A DNA stretch of 64,000 nt, from the NCBI RefSeq assembly GCF_049889055.1, contig NZ_JBLTWO010000001.1, positions 620,001 through 684,000 on the forward strand. Direction: 5' to 3'. Made by a program: the position numbers and the translations under genes. Shown here piece by piece: positions 39,255 to 48,464 of the stretch; the first letter of the stretch is position 1; every line of letters begins with the position of its first letter. The stretch comes from Rhizorhabdus sp049889055 (lineage in GTDB: Bacteria; Pseudomonadota; Alphaproteobacteria; Sphingomonadales; Sphingomonadaceae). The notes below the pieces were generated by a model. The model was not told where the DNA came from. It did not search any database and saw only the letters and a list, made by a program, of their open reading frames with translations.

Positions 39255-39340
39255 TGGTGGAGGGGGCTGGATTCGAACCAGCGTACGCTTGCACGGGCAG
39301 ATTTACAGTCTGCTGCCTTTAACCACTCGGCCACCCCTCC
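39255..39340 (-). tRNA. tRNA-Tyr(GUA)
   Basis: 86 nt with encoded CCA. Acceptor GGAGGGG/CCCCTCC, D arm TGGCCGAGTGGTTAAAGGC, anticodon arm GCAGACTGTAAATCTGC (anticodon GTA), long variable arm and T arm GCTGG-TTCGAAT-CCAGC. Minus strand, between the GT4 gene and rlmB. Confidence 0.96.
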
Positions 39341-39363
39341 GGAGGCGCCTGAAGCGAGGCGGC

Positions 39364-39392
39364 TCCATGGCGGCTCGCGGCGCCCCTGTCAA
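39364..39392 (-). promoter_or_regulatory. Promoter of tRNA-Tyr
   Basis: Minus strand TTGACA (39392-39387), 17-bp spacer, CATGGA (39369-39364). A perfect -35 with a weak -10 is common for stable RNA in Alphaproteobacteria. The start would be about 17 nt before the tRNA. Confidence 0.5.
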
Positions 39393-39463
39393 CGCCCGCT
39401 GCGCAAAAATCTCGCCATTCGACGCGCTTGCATGAACCGCCGGCTGATCGCTAAGGCAATGTC

Positions 39464-40207
39464 ATGCGCAGAGGCCACCGCCCATCCCAATCCCCGTCGA
39501 ACCGTCCCCGCTTCTGGGGCCGTCATGCCGTCATCGCGGCGCTCGCCAATCCCAATCGGACCGTGAAGCGGCTGTGGGGCACGCGCGAGGCCGTCACCGC
39601 GCTAGACCTGCCGCCCGTGCTGCCCGTGACCTATGCCGACGTGGCCGACCTTGGCCGGCTGGTGCCGCATGATGCGCCGCATCAGGGGCTGGTGATCGAG
39701 GTCGACCCGCTGCCCGAAATCTGGCTGGGCGACCTGCTCGACCAGGGGCGCGACGACCGCCGGCCGCTGATTGTCCTCGATCAGGTGACCGACCCCCACA
39801 ATGTCGGCGCGGTACTTCGTTCGGCCGCTGCGTTCGACGCGCTCGGCATCGTCACCCAGGATCGCCATGCGCCGCCGGAATCCGGTGCCTTGGCGCGAGC
39901 GGCGTCGGGTGCGCTGGAGCAGGTTCCCTGGGTCCGCGTGGTGAATCTCGCGCGGTCGCTCGAGGAGATCGCCGAGGCGGGCTTCTGGCGGGTAGGCCTG
40001 ACCGGCCATGCCAAGGCGACGCTGGGCGACGTGATGGGCAATGCCCGAATTGCGGTCGTGCTGGGGGCGGAAGGCGAAGGGATGCGCCAGAACACAGAGG
40101 CGCATTGCGACGAACTGGCAAAGCTGCCGATCAGTCCGCGCGTGGAGAGCCTGAACATCTCCAATGCCGCCGCGATCGCGCTCTACGCCATCGCCACGCG
40201 GGGCTGA
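39464..40207 (+). CDS. rlmB: 23S rRNA (guanosine-2'-O-)-methyltransferase RlmB (SpoU/TrmH family)
   Basis: 247 aa. The N-terminal substrate-binding domain (GRHAVIAALANPNRTVKRLWG) precedes the SPOUT domain with DQVTDPHNVGAVLRSAAAF, LGAEGEGM and RVESLNISNAAAIALY (trefoil-knot motifs I-III). It methylates G2251 of 23S rRNA. It is adjacent to, but divergent from, tRNA-Tyr. Confidence 0.9.
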   Translation: MRRGHRPSQSPSNRPRFWGRHAVIAALANPNRTVKRLWGTREAVTALDLPPVLPVTYADVADLGRLVPHDAPHQGLVIEVDPLPEIWLGDLLDQGRDDRRPLIVLDQVTDPHNVGAVLRSAAAFDALGIVTQDRHAPPESGALARAASGALEQVPWVRVVNLARSLEEIAEAGFWRVGLTGHAKATLGDVMGNARIAVVLGAEGEGMRQNTEAHCDELAKLPISPRVESLNISNAAAIALYAIATRG

Positions 40208-40255
40208 AGCGAGCGCGCGAACGGCGCGGCCCGGTACGGAACCTAGCAAGAAACG

Positions 40256-40280
40256 GGAGGACCGGGCAGAGCCCGGCCCC
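40256..40280. terminator. Weak hairpin between convergent rlmB and ferredoxin genes
   Basis: CCGGGC-AGA-GCCCGG forms a 6-bp stem between the two stops. No T-run follows on either strand, so termination here is uncertain. Confidence 0.3.
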
Positions 40281-40287
40281 CAACGGA

Positions 40288-40605
40288 TCAATCCTCGGGA
40301 GCGATCGTGACCGTCAGGCCGTCGAGCTCGTCGGACATAGCGATCTGGCAGGACAGGCGCGAACGCTCGTCGCGATGGTCGCTGCTGTCGAGCAAATCAT
40401 TCTCGTCGTCGCTCATTTCGGGAAGGACACCGACAAATGCCGGATCGACATAGATGTGGCAGGTCGCGCAGGAGCAGCAACCGCCGCAGAGCGCCAGAAG
40501 CTCGTCGATGCCCGCGTCGCGGATGACTTCCATGACCGACAGGCCGGCCTCAGCATCGAGCACCGACTCTTCACCCTCGCGCGTGACGACAACCAACTTG
40601 GGCAT
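40288..40605 (-). CDS. Adrenodoxin-type [2Fe-2S] ferredoxin
   Basis: 105 aa. The cluster motif LCGGCCSCATCHIYV (C-X5-C-X2-C) and a fourth cysteine in SRLSCQI place it with the ferredoxins of bacterial P450 and Fe-S assembly systems. GGGGAG lies before ATG 40605; the frame opens two codons earlier. It is isolated from any P450 or isc gene in this window. Confidence 0.92.
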   Translation of the reverse strand: MPKLVVVTREGEESVLDAEAGLSVMEVIRDAGIDELLALCGGCCSCATCHIYVDPAFVGVLPEMSDDENDLLDSSDHRDERSRLSCQIAMSDELDGLTVTIAPED

Positions 40606-40686
40606 TAGCACTCCCCCGACAATAAGACTGCGGATTTGGCGCGGCTATGTCGCGCAAGCCCAGCGAAATCAAGAGCAGGAACCGAA

Positions 40687-41322
40687 ATGAGCCTTTCTGC
40701 GGAGCAATTGCGACAGGGTCTGGATGCGCTGGCGGCCCTGGAACCCGCTTTCGCCCGGATGATCGCCGCTATCGGCTATCCCGAACCCCGCATCCGCGAT
40801 CGCGGCTATCAGACGCTGCTGCGCACGATCGTCGGGCAACAGGTCAGCGTGGCAGCGGCCAATGCGATCTGGTCGAAGCTCGAAGCCATCGTCGGCGGAG
40901 GCCTCGCCCCGGAGAGCGTAGCGGCTGCCTCCGACGAGACGCTGCGTCTCGCCGGCCTGTCGCGCCAGAAAGCAGCCTATGCCCACAGCCTCGCCGAGCA
41001 TGTCGCCGACGGCAGAATCGACTTCGCCAAGCTTCCTGCAGACGACGAGGAGGCGATCGCGCAGATGACTGCGATCAAGGGCATCGGGCGCTGGTCGGCC
41101 GAGATCTATCTGCTCTTCGCCGAGGGACGCCCCGACATCTGGCCGGCGGGCGACCTCGCCGTGCAGATCGAGACCGGTCGCCTCCTGGGCCTGCCCGAGC
41201 GCCCGTCCGAGCGCGAGACCCGACACCTGGCCGAGGCCTGGCGCCCACATCGTGGCGCGGCGGCCATCTTCACCTGGCACAGCTATTCCGCTCGAGCCGC
41301 CGCAGTGAAGCAGCCGCTCTGA
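40687..41322 (+). CDS. DNA-3-methyladenine glycosylase II (HhH-GPD, AlkA-like)
   Basis: 211 aa. The helix-hairpin-helix IKGIGRWSAEIYLL is followed by the catalytic Asp in WPAGDLAVQ, the arrangement of AlkA-type alkyl-base glycosylases without the Fe-S cluster of Nth/MutY. It excises alkylated purines. ATG 40687 gives the usual start; the open frame upstream is a shadow. Confidence 0.9.
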   Translation: MSLSAEQLRQGLDALAALEPAFARMIAAIGYPEPRIRDRGYQTLLRTIVGQQVSVAAANAIWSKLEAIVGGGLAPESVAAASDETLRLAGLSRQKAAYAHSLAEHVADGRIDFAKLPADDEEAIAQMTAIKGIGRWSAEIYLLFAEGRPDIWPAGDLAVQIETGRLLGLPERPSERETRHLAEAWRPHRGAAAIFTWHSYSARAAAVKQPL

Positions 41323-41328
41323 CCACGA

Positions 41329-44300
41329 TCAGAAGGCCAGCCGGGCGGTGAGGGTGAAAGCGGTATCGCTGTAGCCGCTCTCTTCGCGCCGGTCGCCGGC
41401 GAGCGACACGAGAAATCCCGGCGTCCGGAAGCTCAAGCCAGCCCCCGCCTGCACCGAGCTTCCGCCGAGCCGGGCGCTGGTCATGTCGAAACTGCTTCCA
41501 CCCGCCAGGAACTGTGCCGACAGCGCCGACACCGTATGATCGAGTTGCAGCGAATATCCCCCGCGCAGGTTGAAGCCGATCGCCTGCTCCTCGCCCAGAG
41601 GCAGCTCATAGCCAATGGCGAGGCGGACATTTTCGAGCAGCGCCTTATCAGTCCGGCCATCGACTGCCAGATCGAGATCGCCGCCGCCGCTCATCCTATA
41701 GCCGCCCTGCCTGAGCCGGGTGTAGGAGAGGCTGTTCGACGGTTCGATCGAGAAGCGACCGAGGGAAAAGCGTGCACCGATTATGGCATCGCCGGACAGG
41801 ATCTTGCCGGTCCAGCGCGACGACTGCGTCGCCAACAGATCACCGATCGTGATCTGCCGCTGGAAGTCGTAGCTGGTCCAGCCATAGCCGGCCGACAGCT
41901 GGGCGAAGAAGGGCCCACCATGCCAACCGGCATAGAGATCGACGAGTTTGGAATTGACGCTGAACGGCTTGTTGGACACCGCCGTCATGCCATCTATCCG
42001 CACGTCGTCCCAGGCGAAACTGGACGCCAGACCGATGGTGAGCGAGCGGCTGAGCGCATAGTCGGCACCGAAGGACAGGGTGTAGCGATCGCTCTCGAAG
42101 CCGGGATCGTCCAGCGCATCACGATGCCGTAGCAGGTTTGCGCTCTGCTGGATCCAGGGCGTGAAGCCGATCGCATCGGATTCGCGCCATGGCTCCATCG
42201 CTGCCAGTGCATCCAGCCGTCCGCGCACCGCTCCGCTGGCGCCCATCGTCAGCGCCTGCGCTAGCCGGATCGGCATCGCCCCGTAACCGGCCGGTATGAT
42301 CTGGCGATACGCCGCCCGCACCGACGCCTGGTCGGGCAGGTTCGCGATGGTCTGGAAAGTGCTGCCATTGCCGAATGCGACCATCGACTGGTCGAACAGC
42401 GCGGCGACCCCAGGCGTGAAGCCCGCCTCGCTGCCGGTTCGCTGATGCAGCGTGACGCTCAACGTCCCGTTGCTGATGCCATAGTCGCCCAGCGTGTAGA
42501 GATAGGGCAGCGAATCCTGGCTGATCAGGGTCGACAGATGATCGGTGCTGATACCGCCTCCCGCCGTGAGCACCTGGATCGGAGCGGTACCGGGCTGATC
42601 GGTAATGTAGAGGCTGATCCGGCTGTCCCCGAGGAAGCTTGCCGTTCCGGTCAGATTCACGCCCAGGCTACCGGTGGCGATCGGGATGATGAGCTGCGAA
42701 TTGCCCGAAGCTGTCAGCGACGACAGCAGTGGTGCCGCCGTCCCGAGGTCGAGCGTCGCGCTGTCGGTGAGGCTGACCGACAACGTGCCGCCGGTGCCGA
42801 TGGTGAGGCTGCTGGCAAAGCTGGTCGTGCCCGACAGCGACAGCAGATTGTCGCCGCTGCCGAACGCGATCGCTCCGCTCAGCGTCCCCGAATTGGCGCT
42901 GTAGGTCGAATCGCCCGATCCGAAGCGGATGTCACCGATGATCTTGCCGCTGTTGGAGACGGTCACAGCCTGCGCGCCGGCGCTCAGGTCGATCGCGACG
43001 GCCTCGACGCCGCTCGCCGAAATCGTCCCACTGTTCACGATCGAAGCGATCGTGCCGCCTTCGTCCAGGATCGCCGTCGCGCTACCGCTGCCGACGCTGC
43101 TGGCGATGGCGCCGATCGCTCCGCTGTTCACGAGCGTGTCGACTGTCGAACCGGCGCGCAGAACGACTGCCTGCGCGACCGATGTAACGTCGGTTTCGAC
43201 GGTCGAATCGGTGGCCGAGATCGAACCCTGATTGACGATCGCTGGGACCGTCGCTGCGGGGCCGACTTCGAGTGCGACGGCGGTGGCTGCGCGTGTCGTC
43301 GCAGTTATCGTAGCGTTGCTCTGGTTGATCAGGCCGCCCTCGACCAAGACCGCCGCGTCATCCGAGCCCGCGATGCGCACGCTCGTCACCGAATATCCAT
43401 ATTCGGTACCCGCCCCGCTGATCGCAGAACGGTTGACGATGCCATAGCCGTCATCGGAGCCGCTCTCCCCGACGGCGGAAATCAGAATGTCGGTGGTACT
43501 GCCTTCGACCGGCGTGACGAGCAGCGCGGTGCTTCCGTTCGTCCCGACCAGCGCGCCCGCGACCAACGTGTCCGAACTCGACACCGCCGTGTCGCCTACG
43601 CGCACGCCCGCCGAGCTTTCATAATAACGGTCGTTGACGAAGCCGCCCGTGATATCGGCCGAGATCTGCACGACGGTACCCGATGCCGCGTAGATGCTGA
43701 CCGTATTGCCGTCACTGTCCGTGCCGGTCGTGGCCGATTGACCGGCGCTGACCGTGCCCGCGACGGTCACCGTACCGTCGACAGGCGCCGCGATCAGGAC
43801 CGCCGTGGCATTGTCCGCCGATGCGTAGCTGCTGCCGGTCAGCGTGACGTCGCCGGTCACGGGCGCATAGATGCCAAGGCCAACCGAATCGCTGCCGGTA
43901 ACGATCAGACTGTTGAGCGTGATATCGCCCAGCATGGGGGCTTCAATCGACACCGCATGGGCACCGACGCCGCCGACCGATATCGTGCTGTCGCTCGATC
44001 CGAGGATCGATCCGGTCAACAGATCGCCGGTGACTCGGATGCCGTAATTGTCGCTGCCTTCGGACCCGGTGACGCTGATCGTTCCATCGTTGGTGATGGT
44101 CGCCGACCGTCCGCCGCTGGCATCGACCAGCAGCGCCGTCGCTCCGGTCGACGCGCTCGACCCGATCGTGCCCTCGTTGGTGACGTCGTTGTCGCTGTCG
44201 ACCAGAAGCGCGGGGCCCTCATCCTCGACGATGATCGAGCCGGCGCTGGTGACGCTGACATCGCCAGCGCTGTCATTGGCAGCCGTTGCGGTAGCGACGG

Positions 44301-44445
44301 CGGTCGTCCGCGCGGTCGATACGCTAAGCGGATCGGCCTGCGCCGAGGTGGTGGAAAGACCTGCGGCGAGAGCGGCAAGACCTATACCTGTCGACCGCCG
44401 GCTATGGCGAAGGGCGGCGAGGCGATGGGTCGAGCGGTCGGGCAT
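41329..44445 (-). CDS. Autotransporter with S/T/G-rich passenger and C-terminal beta-barrel
   Basis: 1038 aa. An extended N-terminus with signal peptide (STGIGLAALAAGLSTTSAQA) precedes about 700 residues of short beta-strand repeats rich in Gly, Ser, Thr and Val (patterns such as NEGTIGSSAS, ITNDGTISVTG, VNQGSISATDS), typical of a type Va passenger beta-helix. The last ~280 residues (WIQQSANLLRHRDALDDPGF to TLTARLAF) form the outer-membrane barrel and end in Phe. No protease motif was seen, so an adhesin or surface-layer role is more likely. AGAGGA precedes ATG 44445. Confidence 0.88.
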   Translation of the reverse strand: MPDRSTHRLAALRHSRRSTGIGLAALAAGLSTTSAQADPLSVSTARTTAVATATAANDSAGDVSVTSAGSIIVEDEGPALLVDSDNDVTNEGTIGSSASTGATALLVDASGGRSATITNDGTISVTGSEGSDNYGIRVTGDLLTGSILGSSDSTISVGGVGAHAVSIEAPMLGDITLNSLIVTGSDSVGLGIYAPVTGDVTLTGSSYASADNATAVLIAAPVDGTVTVAGTVSAGQSATTGTDSDGNTVSIYAASGTVVQISADITGGFVNDRYYESSAGVRVGDTAVSSSDTLVAGALVGTNGSTALLVTPVEGSTTDILISAVGESGSDDGYGIVNRSAISGAGTEYGYSVTSVRIAGSDDAAVLVEGGLINQSNATITATTRAATAVALEVGPAATVPAIVNQGSISATDSTVETDVTSVAQAVVLRAGSTVDTLVNSGAIGAIASSVGSGSATAILDEGGTIASIVNSGTISASGVEAVAIDLSAGAQAVTVSNSGKIIGDIRFGSGDSTYSANSGTLSGAIAFGSGDNLLSLSGTTSFASSLTIGTGGTLSVSLTDSATLDLGTAAPLLSSLTASGNSQLIIPIATGSLGVNLTGTASFLGDSRISLYITDQPGTAPIQVLTAGGGISTDHLSTLISQDSLPYLYTLGDYGISNGTLSVTLHQRTGSEAGFTPGVAALFDQSMVAFGNGSTFQTIANLPDQASVRAAYRQIIPAGYGAMPIRLAQALTMGASGAVRGRLDALAAMEPWRESDAIGFTPWIQQSANLLRHRDALDDPGFESDRYTLSFGADYALSRSLTIGLASSFAWDDVRIDGMTAVSNKPFSVNSKLVDLYAGWHGGPFFAQLSAGYGWTSYDFQRQITIGDLLATQSSRWTGKILSGDAIIGARFSLGRFSIEPSNSLSYTRLRQGGYRMSGGGDLDLAVDGRTDKALLENVRLAIGYELPLGEEQAIGFNLRGGYSLQLDHTVSALSAQFLAGGSSFDMTSARLGGSSVQAGAGLSFRTPGFLVSLAGDRREESGYSDTAFTLTARLAF

Positions 44446-44572
44446 GAAACATCCTCTGCGGGGGCGGGGAGCCACCGCTTAGGCAGAGGAGGTTTCATGC
44501 AATTTCCGATCGATGTCGGCGGCGACACACGACCGCTACAAAGCGGCTACAATCGCCCGAAACGGCAAATTC

Positions 44573-46948
44573 CTAAGCGCGCAGGCGCGCGCCGGCCTTC
44601 GCTGCTGCTGCCACGACGCGCTCGGAGATGGCCTGGAGTTCGGCGTCGGTGAAGCTCTTCTCCGACGGCTGAAGCACCACCTCGATCGCGACCGACTTCT
44701 CGCCCTCGGGCACGCCCTGCCCCTGGAAGACGTCGAACAGACGGGCCTCGAGGATCGCGCTCTTGTCGGCGCCCCGAACCGCTCGCAGCAGATCATCGCC
44801 CGCCTTGTCCGCTGCCATCAGGAAGGCGAAGTCGCGGCGGACCGGCTGGAGCGAGGGCGGTGCATAGGCGTCGCGCATATGATCGCTGCCGCCGCGCTTG
44901 GCGGGCACCGCGTCGAGGAAGATCTCCCCCGCCACGACGACACCATCGATATCGAACGCCTTGGCGATCGCCGGATGAAGTTCGCCGAACTCGGCCAGCA
45001 GGGTCTTGGGGCCGAGCCGCAGCGAGCCCGAGCGGCCCGGATGATAGATGCCGCTCGCCTGCGCCTCGTACAACTGGACCCGGTCGACGGGCGCACCGAT
45101 CGCACCGAGCAGCGCGACCGCCTCCGCCTTGGCGTCGAAGGCATCGAACGGCTGGGCCTTTCCCGTCCGCCAGTCGCGTGCCGTGCGGTCGCCGGCGAGC
45201 AGGAAGCCGAGAGTCAGCCCCTCGCCGGTCGCCAGATAGCGGCGGCCAATCTCGAACAGGCGGATGCTTCCCGCACCGCGATCGGCGTTGCGGCGCGCGG
45301 CGGCGATGAGCCCCGGCAACAGCGACGGCCGCATGACCTTAAGGTCCTCGCTGATCGGATTCGCCAGCGTCCACGCACCGCCGCCAAAGGGGGCAGCCTC
45401 GGCCTCGCTGATGAAGCTCCAGGTGACCGCCTCGTTCAGGCCTCGCGCCGCCGCCGTCCGGCGGGCGCGACGCTCGACCTTCTGCAGCAGCGTCGCGGTC
45501 GGCCGCGCCACGCCCTCGGCGCGGGGCAGAGGGGTCGACGGGATATTGTCGATGCCGACGATGCGAACGACTTCCTCGACCAGGTCGGCCGGCCCGTCGA
45601 CGTCGCGGCGCCAGCTTGGCACCGACACGTTCCAGACGGCGTCGATGCCGAAGCCTAGCGAGGTCAGGATCGCGCGCTGGCGATCGACCTCGACATGAAG
45701 CCCTGCGAGCTTCTCGGTCAGAGTCGGGTCGTAGCGCAGCGCCTTGGTGCCCGAGGGCGGCGTGCCCGCTTCGACGACCTGCGTCGGCGTGCCGCCGCAC
45801 AGCTCGACCACCAGCCTGGTCGCAATGGCGAGGCCATTGGCGAGGAACTGGGGGTCGACGCCGCGTTCGAAGCGGGTCCGCGCGTCCGAGGTGATCCCCA
45901 GCTTCTGACCGGTGCGGGCGACCGCTTCCGGCGTGAAATAGGCGCACTCGATCAGCACGTCTGTCGTGGCCCCGGTGACGCCGGTCTTCTCGCCGCCCAT
46001 GATGCCGGCGATATCGTCCGCGCCATTGGCGTCGGCGATGACGGTCATCGTCTCGTCGAGCGTGTAGCTCTTCTCGTTGAGCGCCAGCACCTGCTCGCCC
46101 GGCTTCGCCTTGCGCGCCACCAACGGCCCGTGCAGCTTCGCCAGGTCATAGACGTGCAGCGGGCGACCGTGATCGAGCATCACATAGTTGGTGATGTCGA
46201 CGAGCGCGGAGATCGGCCGCTGGCCGACCGCCTTCAACCGCTTGGCCATCCATTCGGGGCTGTCGCCGTTGACCACGCCGCGCACCACGCGACCGAAGAA
46301 GGCCGGGCAGCCCTCGGGATCGTCGGTACGGATCTCGATCGGGCATTCGCCCTGCCCGGCGATGCTCGGGATATTGAGCGGCTTGAGCGTACCGAGGCCC
46401 GCAGCCGCGAGATCACGGGCGACGCCGCGCACGCCCATGCAATCCTGGCGGTTGGGCGTGATCGCGATGTCGATCACCGGGTCGGCAAGACCGGCCCAAT
46501 CGACATAGACCGCGCCGACCGGTGCATCTGCGGGCAGTTCGATGATGCCGTCATGCGATTCGCCGAGTTCCAGCTCGCGCATCGAGCACATCATGCCGCG
46601 CGATTCGACGCCGCGGATCGCAGCGATCTTCAGCGTGACGTCGAGACCGGGCACATAATCGCCCGGCTGGCCGAGCACGCCGACGAGGCCGGCCCGCGCA
46701 TTGGGCGCGCCGCAGACGACCTGCAGCGGCGCGTCCTGCCCCACGTCGACCGACAGGACCTGCAGCTTGTCCGCCTGCGGATGCGGCGCGGCACTCAGCA
46801 CGCGCGCGATGCGGAAGGCGCCGAGCTTCTCGGTCGGGTCTTCGACGCCCTCGACCTCGAGGCCGACCTTGGTCAGCCCGTCGACAATCGCCGACAGGCT
46901 CGCTTCGGTCTCCAGATGCTCCTTGAGCCAGCTCAGGGTGAACTTCAT
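44573..46948 (-). CDS. pheT: Phenylalanyl-tRNA synthetase beta subunit
   Basis: 791 aa. MKFTLSWLKEHLETEASL is the PheT start; a tRNA-binding (EMAP/OB) domain follows at about residues 40-150 (PHPQADKLQVLSVDVG), then B3/4 editing (VDITNYVMLDHGRPLHVYD), B5 and a C-terminal FDX-ACB domain (PVRRDFAFLM). It overlaps the pheS stop by 4 bp, so the two subunits are coupled. Confidence 0.95.
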   Translation of the reverse strand: MKFTLSWLKEHLETEASLSAIVDGLTKVGLEVEGVEDPTEKLGAFRIARVLSAAPHPQADKLQVLSVDVGQDAPLQVVCGAPNARAGLVGVLGQPGDYVPGLDVTLKIAAIRGVESRGMMCSMRELELGESHDGIIELPADAPVGAVYVDWAGLADPVIDIAITPNRQDCMGVRGVARDLAAAGLGTLKPLNIPSIAGQGECPIEIRTDDPEGCPAFFGRVVRGVVNGDSPEWMAKRLKAVGQRPISALVDITNYVMLDHGRPLHVYDLAKLHGPLVARKAKPGEQVLALNEKSYTLDETMTVIADANGADDIAGIMGGEKTGVTGATTDVLIECAYFTPEAVARTGQKLGITSDARTRFERGVDPQFLANGLAIATRLVVELCGGTPTQVVEAGTPPSGTKALRYDPTLTEKLAGLHVEVDRQRAILTSLGFGIDAVWNVSVPSWRRDVDGPADLVEEVVRIVGIDNIPSTPLPRAEGVARPTATLLQKVERRARRTAAARGLNEAVTWSFISEAEAAPFGGGAWTLANPISEDLKVMRPSLLPGLIAAARRNADRGAGSIRLFEIGRRYLATGEGLTLGFLLAGDRTARDWRTGKAQPFDAFDAKAEAVALLGAIGAPVDRVQLYEAQASGIYHPGRSGSLRLGPKTLLAEFGELHPAIAKAFDIDGVVVAGEIFLDAVPAKRGGSDHMRDAYAPPSLQPVRRDFAFLMAADKAGDDLLRAVRGADKSAILEARLFDVFQGQGVPEGEKSVAIEVVLQPSEKSFTDAELQAISERVVAAAAKAGARLRA

Positions 46949-48042
46949 GCGCCGACTCCTCCCGACAGCGTGGGTACGTCGAGGGCGGCGAAGCCATAAT
47001 GTTTGAGCCAGCGAAGGTCGCCGTCGAAGAAGGCGCGCAAGTCGTCCATCCCATATTTGAGCATCGCCAGACGGTCGATGCCGCAGCCGAAGGCGAAGCC
47101 CTGCCACTCCTCCGGATCGAGCCCGCACGCCGCGATCACGCGCGGGTGGACCATGCCGGAGCCGAGAATCTCCATCCAGCCGCCATTGCCGGCCGCCGGA
47201 TCGCCGCCGATCACGCGGCGACCCTTCTCCCAGGTGAAGCCGACGTCGACTTCGGCCGAGGGTTCGGTGAAGGGGAAGAAGCTTGGCCGCAGCCGCAGGA
47301 CGATGTCGTCGCGCTCGAAGAAGGCCTTCACGAAGGTCTCCAGCGTCCACTTCAGATGGCCCATATGGATGCCGCGATCGATCACCAGGCCCTCGACCTG
47401 GTGGAACATCGGCGTGTGGGTGGCATCGGAATCGGAACGATAGGTGCGGCCGGGCGCGATGATGCGGATGGGCGGCTTCTGCTCCATCATCGTGCGGATC
47501 TGGACCGGCGAGGTGTGCGTGCGCAGCAGCATCTTCCGCCCGTCCTCGCCGTCCGGGAAATAGAAGGTGTCGTGCATGGCTCGCGCCGGATGCGTCTCGG
47601 GAATGTTGAGCGCGGTGAAATTGTGCCAGTCATCCTCGATCTCGGGACCGGTCGCGACCGCAAAGCCCAGATCGGCGAAGATTTCCGCAAGTTCGTCCAT
47701 CACCTGCGCGACCGGATGGACCGAGCCCTGCGATCCCGCCGTGACCGGCAGGCTCATGTCGAGCTTCTCGGTGGCGAGGCGCGCTTCGAGCGCGGCGCTT
47801 TCCAGCGCGGCCTTGCGGTCGGCGATCGCGGTCGTGACGGCCTCGCGCAGCGCGTGGATGCGCGGCCCTTCGGCCTGCCGCTGTTCCGGGGTCATCCCGC
47901 CGAGCGTCTTGAGCAGCGCGGTGATCGCACCCGACTTGCCCAGCATGCGCACGCGAATCGCCTCCAGATCGGCCAGCGTCGCCGCCGATGCGATCTCCGA
48001 GAGCGCGTCCTGATTTTCTGCCACCTGTTTCACCTTCGTCAT
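46945..48042 (-). CDS. pheS: Phenylalanyl-tRNA synthetase alpha subunit
   Basis: 365 aa if started at ATG 48042. An N-terminal coiled coil is followed by the class II catalytic core (GPEIEDDWHNFTALNIPETHPARA, HTSPVQIRTM, SFFPFTEPSAEVDV, GFAFGCGIDRLAMLKYG). The ATG at 48042 is created by the edge of a REP-like repeat, and GTG at 48024, preceded by AAGGTG, is a good alternative that removes six residues. The family's usual coiled-coil length fits either start. Confidence 0.93.
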   Translation of the reverse strand: MTKVKQVAENQDALSEIASAATLADLEAIRVRMLGKSGAITALLKTLGGMTPEQRQAEGPRIHALREAVTTAIADRKAALESAALEARLATEKLDMSLPVTAGSQGSVHPVAQVMDELAEIFADLGFAVATGPEIEDDWHNFTALNIPETHPARAMHDTFYFPDGEDGRKMLLRTHTSPVQIRTMMEQKPPIRIIAPGRTYRSDSDATHTPMFHQVEGLVIDRGIHMGHLKWTLETFVKAFFERDDIVLRLRPSFFPFTEPSAEVDVGFTWEKGRRVIGGDPAAGNGGWMEILGSGMVHPRVIAACGLDPEEWQGFAFGCGIDRLAMLKYGMDDLRAFFDGDLRWLKHYGFAALDVPTLSGGVGA

Positions 48043-48065
48043 TCCCGCGAAGACGGGAATCCATG
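48038..48065 (+). repeat. REP-like palindrome, copy 1 (upstream of pheS)
   Basis: 28 bp of the pattern CGTCATTCCCGCGAAGACGG then GAATCCATG. Stem ATTCCCG/CGGGAAT. It is in direct orientation with copy 2 and supplies the first ATG of pheS. Confidence 0.8.
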
Positions 48066-48069
48066 TTCG

Positions 48070-48384
48070 CTAACGCTGCGGGATGGCAGAACCGAGGCCG
48101 AGGCCTACCGCCAGATCATCCCAACCGGAATTGGACGCCTCAATCAGATCGAGCCCCCAGTCCCGCCGCCACGTCTTGATTTGCTTCTCCCGCGTGATCG
48201 CCGAGATCATGTCTTCGAAGCCCTCATAATGGACAAGGCGCGTGACCCCGTAGCGGCTGGAGAAGCCCTTGATCAAGCTTTCCCGATGCTGATGCACCCG
48301 CTCGAGCAGATCGGAGGTCACGCCGATGTACAGCGTGCCATGTCTTGCACTCGCGAGGATGCAGACCGCAGGCTGTGTGCTCAT
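48070..48384 (-). CDS. Small GIY-YIG endonuclease domain protein framed by REP-like repeats
   Basis: 104 aa. The single GIY-YIG domain has LYIGVTSDLLERVHQHRE (YIG and the catalytic Arg) and ITREKQIKTWRRDW (metal-binding Glu), as in YhbQ/Uri-like proteins. The tyrosine of the GIY half is Cys here (AVCILAS instead of VYILAS), which may reduce nuclease activity. A strong SD (GGAGGGGG) precedes the ATG. The gene lies between rplT and pheS, with direct REP copies 5 bp past its stop and 14 bp before its start, so it looks like an inserted unit. Confidence 0.85.
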   Translation of the reverse strand: MSTQPAVCILASARHGTLYIGVTSDLLERVHQHRESLIKGFSSRYGVTRLVHYEGFEDMISAITREKQIKTWRRDWGLDLIEASNSGWDDLAVGLGLGSAIPQR

Positions 48385-48397
48385 CCGCCCCCTCCCC

Positions 48398-48425
48398 CGT
48401 CATCCCCGCGAAGACGGGGATCCAT
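48398..48425 (+). repeat. REP-like palindrome, copy 2
   Basis: CGTCATCCCCGCGAAGACGG then GGATCCAT; stem ATCCCCG/CGGGGAT. The same orientation as copy 1 makes the pair a 28-bp direct repeat around the GIY-YIG gene. The T-to-C and A-to-G changes keep the stem paired. Confidence 0.85.
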
Positions 48426-48464
48426 ATACCCCCGAACCACAAGAGGTTCGGGCGCCAGAGCATT

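Noticed and set aside
42445..44652. A 735-codon open frame opposite the autotransporter
   Set aside because: Complement of Ser/Thr/Gly repeats gives an Arg/Asp-rich shadow without any domain.
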